Positions 1 to 12,700 of a stretch of DNA of 64,000 nucleotides are shown here, piece by piece. This stretch comes from Sipunculus nudus. Taxonomy: Eukaryota; Annelida; Sipuncula; Golfingiida; Sipunculidae. The stretch is from NCBI GenBank assembly GCA_026874595.1, contig CM049314.1, forward strand, positions 63,958,800 through 64,022,799. Direction: 5' to 3'. The notes under the pieces are model-generated. The model was not told where the DNA came from. It did not search any database and was given only the letters and a program-made list of their open reading frames with translations. The position numbers and the translations under genes are program-made. How positions within the stretch are numbered: position 1 is the first letter of the stretch; the number at the start of each line of letters is the position of its first letter.

Positions 1-328
1 ATGAAAATACTAATTCAGCGCTGTACCAACTATTATAATCATGAAATTAAGAAAACGTAGAACGTGATTTTTGCTCATAGAAAACAGGTCAGCATCAGCT
101 TCGCCATATGATACTTGCATCACTAGATCAATGTATAGTAAGTAAGAGTACAATCTATAATATCGAACACAGAAATCATCAGGTTGCAAAACATGCAAGT
201 TGATAGTTCTAAAAGCTGCCATGATGAGCACTCATCACACTTTTCCCATTGTCAGAACTCCCTTCTAGTTTTTCCAGCCTACTAAACTCGTCAAACGTCT
301 GCACCGGTAGCCCAACAAAGAATTGTGG

Positions 329-514
329 CTAAGAATCCATCTCGTCGTCTGATGATATGTTCATCTCCTTATCCCCTTCCAGACAGTCCACATCATTCCA
401 GATACCGCTTTTTGCCGCATTTACAACTTTGATCATTGTGTTCTCTAGCCTCTTTGGCTTGCATGTCGAGTACTTCGTCATGACAAACGTTTGATTCAGC
501 AGCAAGTTGAACAA
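329..514 (-). pseudogene. Unrecognised acidic ORF, copy 1 (nonsense-truncated)
   Basis: A minus-strand frame running TKYSTCKPKRLENTMIK, then EGDKEMNISSDDEMDS, ending at a TAG at 329-331. In copies 2 and 3 this codon is GAG (Glu) and the frame continues about 40 residues. A second overlapping minus frame in the same stretch (SPKQIKRLLVQLAAES, then a CKCGKKRYLE tail) also looks protein-like. This suggests a decayed exon or retrocopy with frameshifts. The family is not recognised. Confidence 0.3.
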
Positions 515-803
515 GCAGTCTCTTTATTTGTTTTGGACTTGCTTTTTTGATTGACAGTTGAATATTTACTTTGAGAGGCAGGTTAGCTCACTACAGATGT
601 CTGAACGTCCCATTTACGACCCGATCCCGGATTCTTCTATTTTGTGTGGAGGTGGATCTCCCCCTGCTCTGTGTTATGATTGGAGGTACCTTGTTCATGT
701 TGTGATCATGTTGGCTATATTTTCTCCACTGCTACGGTAGTTAGTACTCTAGCAAGACTGAGCTGCTTGGCACTTCCGGATGTGTCCCCTAATCCACCAT
801 CAA

Positions 804-1010
804 TCACCCTGAGAGGCAGCACGTCCTTTTCATGTGACAGCGAATTGAGTTCCGGGGTTTTACCTGGGCTGTCATACCCGACTTATTTGGTGCCTTTAAT
901 ATTTTTCTGTTGCCACGGCCAAGTGGCGAAAGGGTTTCTTGATCTTTGAATGGACCCGACTGTCTTTCATCTTTTGGTATGTCATCAGTTCCAGAGTCTG
1001 ATTCTGACAT
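804..1010 (-). other. Unrecognised minus-strand ORF, copy 1 (68 codons)
   Basis: It starts MSESDSGTDDIPKDERQ, a typical acidic N terminus, and ends CCLSG. It lies upstream in the same orientation as the acidic ORF at 329-514, so both could be parts of one decayed gene or element. The plus-strand frames over the same bases are less protein-like. The same frame is present at 48711-48917; copy 2 carries changes here. Confidence 0.25.
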
Positions 1011-1260
1011 CTCTGTTAGAAGCTGCTAGGCCTCTGCAAGTGCGTGCACGATATGAGATCATAAGAAGTCCATGTTTCCCCTTCCGATGGGGCAAGGCTA
1101 TTTTAAATTGCTGTTTTAAAGTTCGTATGAGCTGGCGGCCACTTCACTGTCCCAAGGCTTTAAAGATCAAGGTTCTTGAAACTGCTTCACTTTCACTTCG
1201 ACCAGAATGCCCCTTCCGGTACCATGCTGCCGTGCACAACCTCTGAAACTGTATAGGTGC

Positions 1261-2620
1261 ACTGTCTTTTGTCGCCATGCCCCTTGACACGTAAAGAACA
1301 AGGTTATATATGATAAGAAAAATATGATTTGGAAATGAGGCACATTCTGGTTTTGTGTGGTAATAAATATAAGCTGTATTATGAGTTGTTGGTGTTTAGC
1401 TTATGTAAGATTTTGATAGTATCTTTGGAGACAGGGAAGAGGATTGATTTCATTTATATTATTTAAAAATTGAGTGCTACTGTCACACAGATTTTGATAT
1501 GGCCATATAATTTATCTAAATTGCAGTAGAAGTATGTTAATTATGCTTGTACAAATGAGTTAACTGTTATTTAATAATTAAAGGTTATATCCCTACCCAG
1601 GAGTTGCACTAGCAGCACATATAATATAAGAATTTAACCAAATATAATTTCAATTAAATGTAATCACAGAATCATATGATTTTATTATAAAATATAACTG
1701 TAAGTAGATATTTCTTGGCACTGCAGGTGCCATAGTATCCCGAGACAATTAATCCCTCCCCTTTTAAGAATTGGTCCCCCATCCTCAGAAGCATATACTG
1801 TCACTTTGTGAGTGAACATGGTTTCTTCCATCCATCAACTTGAAAAACAATATTTTTCAATAAATTTTAATATTATAGTTTTTCCTCCACAAAATATTCA
1901 AAACTGAATAAATTGTTTGCTTTTTGTGCATAATCAATCGCAAATGATTATGTATGCACATCTAAAGAAGTCATATTACCTTAATAAAATATTCTGTCGG
2001 AGAAACACGGAATTAAGACAAAAAAAGATAACAGCATTAAAACCGAAACATGTGGAACAAATAAGTGCAGACAACCCAATGTTACCTAGACTGTCCAACA
2101 TGGTGTAGAAGTCATTCTGCATATTTAGCAGCAATATAGAAGATACATAAAATTTTCCTTCATCAGTCTTTTTTATCTTTCGATCATCGCATATGCTTTT
2201 TAATACCAATTTCTACCGCTTATACACTTTTACACAAACGCAAGTCTATGAGATACTTTTTAGGCCAAAAAAATAAAAGATATGGTTCTCAGGCACCGCC
2301 CGCGTCAATTTTAATCCCCCCCCAGCCCGCATAAAAAAAATTTATTTTGATTTTTATCGTTCAAGAATATAAAACAATACAATTTAAATAAGATTTCCTT
2401 TCTTTATGATGTGCTTTTGCCTGTTTAGCACAACAATTTTTTTTCATGATTTTCCCTGATCATGTGACATTTTTTTTATCGAAAGATGCAAAAAAGGTGA
2501 AAAATAAAATAAAATATCGCCCGTCCGCACTGATTTCTAAAAACAAGTGTCTGAGAACTATACCCTTTTTTTACCTTAGACTTGGACCATACGGCAAAGA
2601 AAATGATCACGTTCTGTACA
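1261..2620. other. Downstream spacer, copy 1: AT-rich, no gene seen
   Basis: Low-complexity AT-rich sequence between the unrecognised ORFs and the 3' end of the dehydrogenase gene. It contains two C runs (about 1755 and 2318) whose lengths differ between copies (8 bases up to about 17). Short ORFs here are not supported. Equivalent stretches are 25491-26887 and 49168-50570. Confidence 0.6.
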
Positions 2621-2632
2621 TTTATTTTTATT
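2621..2632 (-). promoter_or_regulatory. Probable poly(A) signal of DHRS12-like copy 1
   Basis: Two overlapping AATAAA hexamers on the minus strand, about 313 nt after the stop codon. The position is right for a 3' UTR end, but no cleavage-site evidence is available. Confidence 0.5.
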
Positions 2633-2944
2633 CTACAAGTCTGTAAAGCATAATATTAAGGCATGACCAGTATCAGACTCATAGCTTTGCTATATATCTT
2701 CACAAGAGCATATACAAAATTATTAACAAATATACAAAAAAAAATCTCTTGTTGACATATTCTCTTTGAATAATATATATTGTCACTGTAGAAAACATAT
2801 CAACTACTGCTTTCAGTGAAGTAATTCAAATGCAGTATACTCAACAAAACAAACATTCAAAAACAAACAAGTGAGGAAAAATGTGACTGGATTGAAAGAC
2901 TGACTTCCGGAATCCTTCAACATAAGCTTATTTCCAACTTTTGA

Positions 2945-3057
2945 TTAACTTTGAAACTGTTTTGTAAGGTCATCCAGTTTGGTCATCAAAAGTTGTTCTT
3001 CCTCCGCACTTGATCTTGTCAAGGCCTGGGGTAGATGGACCGCTTCAGGTTTACGAT
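2945..3057 (-). CDS. DHRS12: DHRS12-like copy 1, coding exon 9 (stop codon)
   Basis: 113 coding nt with acceptor TTTTACTAG. It completes the split Asp (FFQ-D-RKP), then SSAEEEQLLMTKLDDL and KQFQS before TAA at 2945-2947. The A-E-E-E-x-L tail matches the vertebrate C terminus. The 3' UTR follows at lower coordinates. Confidence 0.88.
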
Positions 3058-6000
3058 CTAGTAAAATAAAATATTAAGAAATAATTAATTAATTATATAA
3101 CTGAAGTGTGATTAATAATATATATCCATTAAAAGATTTGGAAAATATAAAACAAATCGATTGTAAATATCATGGCATACCCAGTCATTAAATCAGCCAG
3201 GACCCTGATTTGCTCGTGGTTTGAAATAATTATATGTGATTGGCTAGCACCTTAAAATGAACATCTGTAGTTGGCTATAACTTTGGATTTAGAATCTCTG
3301 ATTGGTTAATATTTTGAAATGAGTCTATCTCTAAAGATTATTGTATAATGACTTTCATTTCCTGATATTTTGCTAGTACAGACTATATTTATGATTGACT
3401 ATATTTTTAAAGTGAACTTTGTGTATTTGCTTGATATTTTCCCCCTGCCTTTTTATTATGACGGACACAGAAGTGAGGCCATTAAATTTCCCCTTAACCC
3501 AGATTTGTTTAATTAAATGAAACAATTCTACAGAGATCTTGTTTTGGTAAAGAAAAAATATTGGCACAATATATAACTGTACAGTGAAACCTGTGTTATA
3601 AGACCACCAGTGGAACTGGGTACAGGTGGTCTTATTAGGCAGGTCAGTTATAACCTTTGACAGTGTTTTTGTTTCACTTAATGGTGATCTTTAAAACTCA
3701 GGTGTTTTTTTATACCTTTTACACCACATGGTACTTTTAAAGAATCTAACTGTGCGCTAATCCACTTAACCTTGAAAGAACTGCCCGCTTGTTTCTTTCA
3801 GCGCAATGTCTGAGATGGCCAGCCATACTACTGTGTCGGCCCCCTCTTCTGCCGTTCTCAAATGGTTCTTTATTTTCTTATAAAGGTCAGGCAAAGACAT
3901 CCTCACAACTGCAACAAATTAAGACATATGGAGACATGTGACATGTACAATGTATTTCAAACATTTGCGTGAAAGTTACACTGTATTAAATATCTATGTT
4001 TTGTATGTCATGTTTTATATACACCCTGGAAAGACAACCCTACTTTGTCTGTCAACCATAACAAAATTGAACTAGAAAAGCACTCAGAGAGCACAAACCT
4101 CCGCCATATGGCATTTTCAGAAATGCAGTTTTTTCCCCTTAAAACATTCCTGGATCTAGTTGGAGTTTCTAACCAATTGTTCCTTGTATCATTGCTGAGC
4201 TATCCTGAACTTTTATTAAAATGTTTATAACATGATTTACAGTATTGTTGCTAACAGACAAACAAACTAACACTTTGGCAGAGGTAATTTCACAAAGCTA
4301 AAAATACCTGAGAAATTTCTAAAGGCCATTTTGTAAAGAAATGGGGGACACTGCCATATAAAGTGACCGTTACAGAAATGTATAACTACAAGAGTCACAG
4401 AACAAGGTGACTGTAGTTGTTTGATACCTTTTCCATATAATTTTGGTATATATATACCGTCTTTCACCAAAGATAATATGCTACCGTGGATAATCTGCAT
4501 CCCCATTTAGAGCCACAATTTTGGTGGAAAATAACCCTGTGTATAATATACACCCCATTTCTGGCCTAAATCGTGGATGAAGTATATTGTATTTCCAATA
4601 GTGATTGGAAAATTTACTGGTTCCATGGCAGTGAACTTTTGAGAATGACAGTCGGACCGATTTAACAAAGTTTCTTAGATCTAGCATAGGTATCAGAAAA
4701 TTAAAATTGTAATCATAGCAAATATTCTAGCTCCTTTAGTTGTAAATTGGTAAAGAAATGTGCTCAATCAGACGGGAACAGAATTGTTTTATTTAAGATA
4801 TAAGTTAAAGTGCAGGTGGCAGGGTGCACAGAGAACACCTGAGAGTTGTACACCAGAAAGCATCACCTGTGCCATTGTTAAGACGGGGCCTGACTGCATT
4901 TGTGCGGGATATGTTTCCAAGATCTTGTACGGAGAGCCCATGATAGCTAGAGCTAGATGGGGCTGTGATTACAAAGCTGATCAACCTGACCATGACACTT
5001 TCACCAGTAGGCTAATTAAAGCTAACAAAACAATCACATTCAGACCGGTATTCCTCACTTGGGCCAAGCTGTTGTGAAAGTAATTAGTGTGTCTAGGGTC
5101 ACTTCCCGTGAATAAAATCCGATCCCCCTTATGATCCCCAATGCTCGCGCACATAGCGCCATCTACCTACTAACAATAGTAATCAACGATGTCAACAAGT
5201 GGGGCGGTCATGCATATTCCAGTTGGCATATCATAAGTTATCTGGGATTGCAAGCCATATTAAAAGATTAAATAAAGTATTTTGAAATGAAAGCAATAAA
5301 TAAGATTGAAAGCAATACAAAAGATCTAATTGAAAATTCAACCAATACTGTTCATTTTCTTAAAATTCCTTTATTATCGCCAAACACCGGCTGATATTTT
5401 TACGGTTTTCCAAAAAATGTTAGACACCAGAAAATAGAAAAATTATACCTCTATGTATTATATGCACCAAAGTTTTTAATTAAGATTTTATGACGAAATA
5501 AAATACGGATTATAAGTGGGGGAAGACGATACCTTTAACGTAATGTTGTGATATATCTTTTTTTATTATGGCACATTTTAGGTTTCCAGTTACATAGTAT
5601 TTTTGAAAAAGGGGGAGATGTGCTTTTCCTAGTTATAGCATAAGCAATTGCATGGATACATTTGAACAAGATTATTGTTATTTTCAGTAATTCCCAAATG
5701 TGCTTCTCAGTGCCATCTTGTGTTAATTTAGTGAGACACATAACATTTCAGTAAGGCATTAAAACTGGATAATTCTTCTGTATATTTTTAAACATTTGAG
5801 TGCGTTGCCAACAAGAATACATAATGTTTCACTGAGTTGGGATGAAATATGATTATGGCTAACAGTTGATCATAAAGATAGACATCTGAAACTTCTTATT
5901 TGTTCAACGTTTTAATACTAAATGACAATGAGAAGCAAGTGCAGGAATTACCATGAATATAACAAAATTCTTGTTCAAGGGTACCGCATTAATATTTTGC

Positions 6001-6725
6001 AGTATGGAAGAACTTAACATTTGACCCTAAAGTCGATAGTTGCATTTACCAAGTCCGTTCAGATAATATTTAAAACTATGCAAATGAGGCCTATACAGAG
6101 GTCAGGATTGTCAATAGGTCATGACATTTTAATCTCGGACAATATATAAAAAAAATGTGCGATTCAATTATTCTGTATGGCGGAATTAGATCCAATGATC
6201 TAATTATAACCTGGTACATGTTTCAACAATACTTTCAGACAGTTCTGATTCACATATTCCAAAGGATAACTCAGAATATAAAGCACATTCACCAATGATA
6301 TAAATATTATAAATTTATTAGAAAGCCATGTTAGGGGTAGGGCATACAACAGTGACCATAAATGTATAGCTTTTGATATAGAACAATGAATATCGATCCA
6401 ATAGCATGTCGATCAATATGATATATAAAATATGAAAATATTATAGGTAAGTATTGACGTCAGCAAGAGTCAAAGGGTCATGAGCTTTTCGTCGTGACCA
6501 AAATCTAATAACTAGAGACCACTCCATGCCCCTTTAAGTATGTAGATAGATTAAATGGTCAAATTATCTCCCGAAATCGGTTTTGCAACATACATACAGA
6601 GTACTAGATATTATGCTTAGCCCATTCTGATGATAAAAATATGCAAGTTTAGTATGCATTGTGGTCAGCATGTATCAAAAGGAAATGCTGGATATAGTTC
6701 AAAGGGATGTTTTGGTTAATTTATA

Positions 6726-6782
<57 letters not shown>

Positions 6783-9700
6783 GGTACTTGCTTAAAATAA
6801 CGTTATTTTAGCAGTCAGGTGTAGGTATATCAGGAATCCTTTGCCTTTGATCGTTGTTCTTCAATTCTTTTTTTTTTTAAAAGTTAACTTAGCTGTAGGT
6901 CGGTTTCGCACAGTTTCGGATGCATAAGTTCTCTATATAACTGCAATACTCTTTTCGGTGATACATTTCAGCTAATTCACTAGCAAATCAAATGGCCAGT
7001 TAAATTAATCCAAGAACCAAATACAGTTCATCACCTGATTTTGACAGAAAATATAACAACAGGTTCTTGTTGATGCTAAGTGAAATGAAATTATTCGCTT
7101 TTCTTTCGCTTTTTCAGTTGCAAGCTATGTAAATGATTTATGTTCGCCTTTGAACTTTAAATTGTAAAAAAAGTGTTAATATCCAAAATGCGATAAAGTA
7201 CACTTTTAGTAAACTGAAACTGTTTTGTTAAGTCACGGGGTGCATACAACATGTAATGACATTTGACTAAGTGAATATTATTCTTTTTTTCATTGCGGTA
7301 GCCATATTAACAGCCATTGTGGACTCTCAATTATGTCCTTTCATTTGAAATGTAAAACATCGGTGATAAGTCTGCTGATGCCCACATCTGACAACTAATA
7401 CAGTGTTTTATGAGCAAAAACATGGTATTCAAAACATTTTAAAGAGAAGATCATTCTGCACCGCCACATTTGTTACTATTTTAAATGGATTTTACATAAT
7501 GCGGCCACATAGTTATTCTGTTAAAATCCAAAATGTGTTAATAAGAACTGTGGGCATCAAAACGTTTTGTTTTATTAAGATATGTTGAGGACCATGACGC
7601 GCCAATTAGGTTCACATCTTATTGAAAATACAGTTCCCTTCAGCTAAACATGTAAGTCAATAGAGTAGTCCATCCATGAATCAGCCACAATACTAATTCC
7701 GGTACCTGAACTGCAATAAGTTTACAGTCAATAATCCAGAGTTACCTTATTCATACTGGAACAATCAATGTCCCGGTAAGGTAGCATCTATACATTTCTT
7801 TACTTGTGATGATCTGATGATCATCTGATCATGTGATTATCTTGATCAAATCTAAACCAATACTTAAACATTTACAATAAGTGAAACAAAATGTTTCATT
7901 TAATACACATTGATTAGATCAGATCAGATTAAAAATATCTGATGGAGTACAGGTGAACATAATATGTATATTTTTTTAGAGTGATCTACCTTTAGTATCT
8001 GCCCACCCAGGATGCATTACTGAGAAGTGGATGCTGGGATACATCTTGGCATATTGTTGAGTCATGACCACCTGCTGTCTTTTGTTCTGTGAGTATGCAA
8101 TTATCCCATCAAATGGATTCAGGTTTTCAAGCTGTAAATCTTTTACATCTAGTTTCTGTCCATACATGCCACTAGATGAAACAATCACCTGTCAACAAAA
8201 AAGTTTAGAAAACATTCAATCATAAATTAATTGATCAAACATATAAATAAAAAAACCTATATATTTACTTTCCTGTTCATACTGATATTTTAAAGGAAAC
8301 ACCTGAAAATGGGGCTCTTTTTGCATGTGACCAATGACACCGAACACTATAAATAGCTATAGGACTAACATGTTGTAAATTGTAGACTGATTTCTCATAT
8401 TTGAAATAATTATGGTTTTGTTTAAAGCTAGGTTATTATTTACTTTGTTGAAAATTAGGCCCATTGATTCCACTACTGTACATTTTCACTTTATACATAA
8501 TTAATGGCATTACCCAACATGGAAATATGAAAAATTCAGTGCTTAATATAAATTTTAATGACATAAAACCTCATAAAAAGTACACTATAAAATTAAGGAG
8601 GACCACAGTGTGAAATAGGCATTCGACAAAACAAACACAATCTAGAATTTCCCTACCACTCTTGACTTCTCTGTTTTGCTCAGCACCGGAATGAGGGAAG
8701 TTGTCAGAATATGAACACCTGGAAAACAAGAAATGTAGTATAAGCTAAATTCATGTTTACAAACCCACATACAAAGTTCTGGCCTAAGCCAGATATCCTT
8801 GTTACTCAAGGATTTATCCCTGTTTACAGATATCTTTGTTACCCAGGGATTTATCCCTGTTTACACATATATTTGTAACTGAAGGATTTATCCCTGTTTA
8901 CAGATATATTTGTAACTCAAGGATTTATGCCTGTGTACAGATATTTTTGTAACTCAAGGATTTATCCCTATTTAGAGATATCTTTGTAACTCAAGGATTA
9001 TCTCTTTTTACAGATATCTTTGTAACTCAAAATGAATCAGACTAGCCATTACACAATACTTTTTAATGGCACCTACCATTTTCGAAAAATAACCCTTTTT
9101 TGATACAGCATCCAGTTTTTCCTGCATGTATGTTAAAAATGTGCCTGTTATATATGAATGACAGTCACTTTTGCAAACCACAGTAAACTTTAATTGTTAG
9201 CATATAGATGGGATGTATACCCAATGGTTTTCCTTTCATGTTTTGTTTCCAGTTGATTGCTTAATAAATTATTAACACTAAGATTATTTGCTGTAATATT
9301 GTTATAACTGTGTCGACGGCCATTACACTGCAGTTTTCTGCAAGACTGAAAGACTCAAAGTCGGCTATGTCATGCTTAATTGAATACCTAATTATGAGTC
9401 ATGTGTGATAACCATGCACTAAGGTGATGTCATTGGATTAGGAAACTTAAGCTAGCACTTATCTCTATGAACTGGAAAAGTGTGATGTCAGTTTTCAAGC
9501 CTGCCGAAGGTAAATGACCTAAAAATGATTGAGTGTGCCAGAAATAAAGAGTAGATTTCTTGTAAATAAAGAGTGAAAAAAGTTAATTTAAAGTTACATC
9601 AAATTCCCATTTTGTATCACAGACGGAATAAAAATGTGCTTCACAAACCACATATTGAGGATTTATATCGTTCCAAAGTCAAAAACATACAGGGTGCACA

Positions 9701-12700
9701 TCCCTCTGAATTAAAGCGTAGCGCATTTTCTACATGTTGTGACACATGATGGACATTTGCACACCAAAAAAAATTCAAAATGTCCCATTCTTGTTCTAAC
9801 TGGACTGTTAAAGCATGAGAAAAGTAGTGAATATCTGAACTGTTTCATGGAAAAAAGAGAAAAAAGAGTGTCCCTGGAGAAAAAAGTGAAAAAAGAGTAA
9901 TTAGCGTCATTTTCAGGAAATCCTCCCAAAGCGTGTGACTCTTTTAAAAAATTTATTTGGCAGGCCTGAGTTTTGTATCATAAACTCTGATTAAGCGGGA
10001 AAATGCACCTGTGTTTGAAAGATGGTACACGGAAAAAACAAAGAAGCTCAATAATTTGCATATCACTCACCGAGGGTATTTGTCGCGAAGTTTTTTTCTA
10101 AACCATCTTCACTGACTGTTCTATTATGGACCAAACAACCAGCATTGTTCACCTAAGATACAGTAAACAAGGGACCAGTGAGTAATAGTGCTCAGCTCAT
10201 AATTATAATGAGAATATATGAATGAAGTAGTGGACTTTAATAAACTACAAGAAAGATGAAGGAGCTTCTCATGATCACAAATAAATGTAAGTGAACATAT
10301 AAGTATTTCATTTGTATGACTGTAATATGCATATATTAAAATACTCACTTGGAAGTGAAAACCTGTATATTATAGAATATAGAAGTAAGTGGAGATGAGC
10401 TGAAGTAAAAAAATACACATTTAATTTAACATTAATAAAATACTGTAAAAATATTTTTAAGTAAAAAAACTATTTTTAAAGCATATTAAAACAAGCCAAT
10501 CAAGTATATACTGTACTGTGTAATAAATGAAAATTGTAGCCTAAATGATGCTAAAAGGAAAAACATGGTCATGAGCTTATGAGCTGACATCTTTGCATGT
10601 GCATACAATACTGTATGTTATTGTTTAGGCAAAATCCAAACATAATAATTAAAGAATCTGAACCACTTCTGTGGCTCAGGGGGTAGAGTACAAAGCCGGG
10701 AGATCATGAGTTTGAATCTCAGCCGAGGTGCCGAGATTTTTCACAGTCGGCCCCCACAAAGGGTGAGCATTATGCAAGCTTCATGGGAAGGCTTTGCAAA
10801 ATAGCCTTGTTTCACTCACAAACCAGTGCACCTTTCTGATGTTCCTCAGTGGTATGACCCAGCAATGGGATAACGCACCAAGGGCCTGCAGATGCAGTAG
10901 TCACGTGGCCTGGTTAAGGTCAGGATATAAAATGAGAGTAAGTGTGTGATACTGACATGTAACATTGTCCAGACCGGAATGGATTACAGCAGATATCCAT
11001 ATACATAAGTTAAATTACCATAAAAAAATTAAGGCAGTTAACTCCACTCAAAATGGTTGAAAAAATATGACCAATCATCAACAAAATTGAATAATCAGCA
11101 CGCTGCTAATGTTTTGTAGACATAATGGCACACGTAGCAAGACAAGGAAGTCTTAAGGCAAGTATCAAGACCCACAGTATTATAAAGAAAGATATGAATA
11201 ACAGTAACTGAGTTAGCTTTTTAAGAGATATTATGTTTCTCTGTAATTTAGTTTACTTACCAAAACATTCAATGCTTTTCCTGACTCTTCAAAGTCTTTT
11301 GCAAACTGAAGCACCTTCCGTGGTTCTGACATGTCAAGCAAATGTAGATGGATGTCCTGAAATATAGACATTTGACAATAAAAAACAGTGGATGTGATTT
11401 GTGCAAGTTAAATCTTAATCACATTATTACCAAAGCATGTGGAGTAATATTCCAGTCTTAACAATACACTGGGTGTTCTTATAGATGAAACTATACAGTA
11501 TTGTAATATACAATGAAGTCTGATAGCAAATGATATCAACTTTTGTCAGAGCCATCAATAATCATTTTGGTTCTCTTGCACTGATTTATATGCACTTATT
11601 GAGCTGACAAGGGGGCCAACAATTGTGTTTTAATTCACACACGTTTAGTGATTTGGTTGTTTCTACCTCATGCTATAAAATTAGCCTATTTACGAAAAAT
11701 ATTTTGACAGGAACTTCGAGTACCTAGGTGGTATGACTGCACATAGTTATTGATAGGAACTGTTTAATTTAAACTAAACAAAATATTGGATTGTGAAACC
11801 CACAGGCTTTCAAGGGTCTGAAAGTTCCAGTGGACAGTGTAAGTGCTTCCTAGGTCAGTTGTTGGAGTCTGAATCCAGATAAAAGTCAAATGAATATTGA
11901 TTTTTTTCTCCAATTATTGGTGGTTGGTGTTATACTGAGTTAGATGACATATAAATATATATATACATATATTCATATGAAATGAAACAGGTTTCTGGCC
12001 TTTTATAAATAAATGACATTATAGCATAAAACACATTTCTACTTAGAAGGGTCTGTATGATAGTATCATATTTGTGCAGACATCATATATTTATGATCAC
12101 AAGAAGTTATTAGAAATAAATGGCGGAACTGCAAAGTGCAAAGCAAAACTCTGAATCAAGAGTGCCTTTAGATGAGCGACATTTATGAAAATTTGAGCTA
12201 GAACATTTGTTCATTACCAGTAATTCAGCTCAATTCATTTAAGCCTTAAACTTAAATTCCAATCAATTCAAATCCATTTCCAATTCAAATACAATTCCAA
12301 TTAATGCAAATTTTTCTCCAATGCAAATCCGATTCAGAATTGCCCCTGCAGGCCTATATATATTCACAAGAATGTGTTTTTTTTTAATCTAGGACAGGAT
12401 GACCAATTTTTTAGTTCATAACAAACAGTGATTGAGTTTTGACTCAGTTTTCAAGTTGTTTATGATAGTTCCGTACTTCATTTCCCGTCATCTTCTTGAT
12501 TTCTTCCACCGCTGCCTCACCTAGCTCTTTGTTTCGGCAAATCATGTGTACAGTCCCACCTGTCAAAAGAAACAATTAGTTCCAATGCAAAACTGAAGAT
12601 TCCACATCATGTTCAAATGACTTATTAATGAAAAGGTATGTGCTGCCATCTGATGAGCTTTTATCAAACTAAATAGTTCTGTACATCTGCTGGCTTATCT

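Larger units (their letters stand above)
3909..7989 (-). other. Intron 7 of DHRS12-like copy 1 (about 4.1 kb)
   Basis: It contains a TIR-flanked element (4455-5531), a long TA microsatellite (6722-6778) followed by an 18-bp palindrome, and a GATC-rich palindromic patch (about 7808-7845). No supported coding sequence. The ORFs of 60-105 codons in it are not conserved in frame between copies or lack family signals. Confidence 0.7.

Noticed and set aside
950-1246. Plus-strand ORF of 98 codons conserved in all copies
   Set aside because: Conservation follows from recent duplication of the DNA; composition is poor and the minus frame over the same bases is more protein-like.
4760-5077. Plus-strand ORF of 105 codons in copy 1
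   Set aside because: Indels break it into different frames in copies 2 and 3, it lies inside a likely non-autonomous transposon, and it has no recognisable domain.
8792-9030. CRISPR-like array
   Set aside because: Units are contiguous with no spacers, inside an intron of an animal gene.
10672-10745. A functional tRNA gene
   Set aside because: The A- and B-boxes are present but the cloverleaf stems do not close and a SINE body follows.
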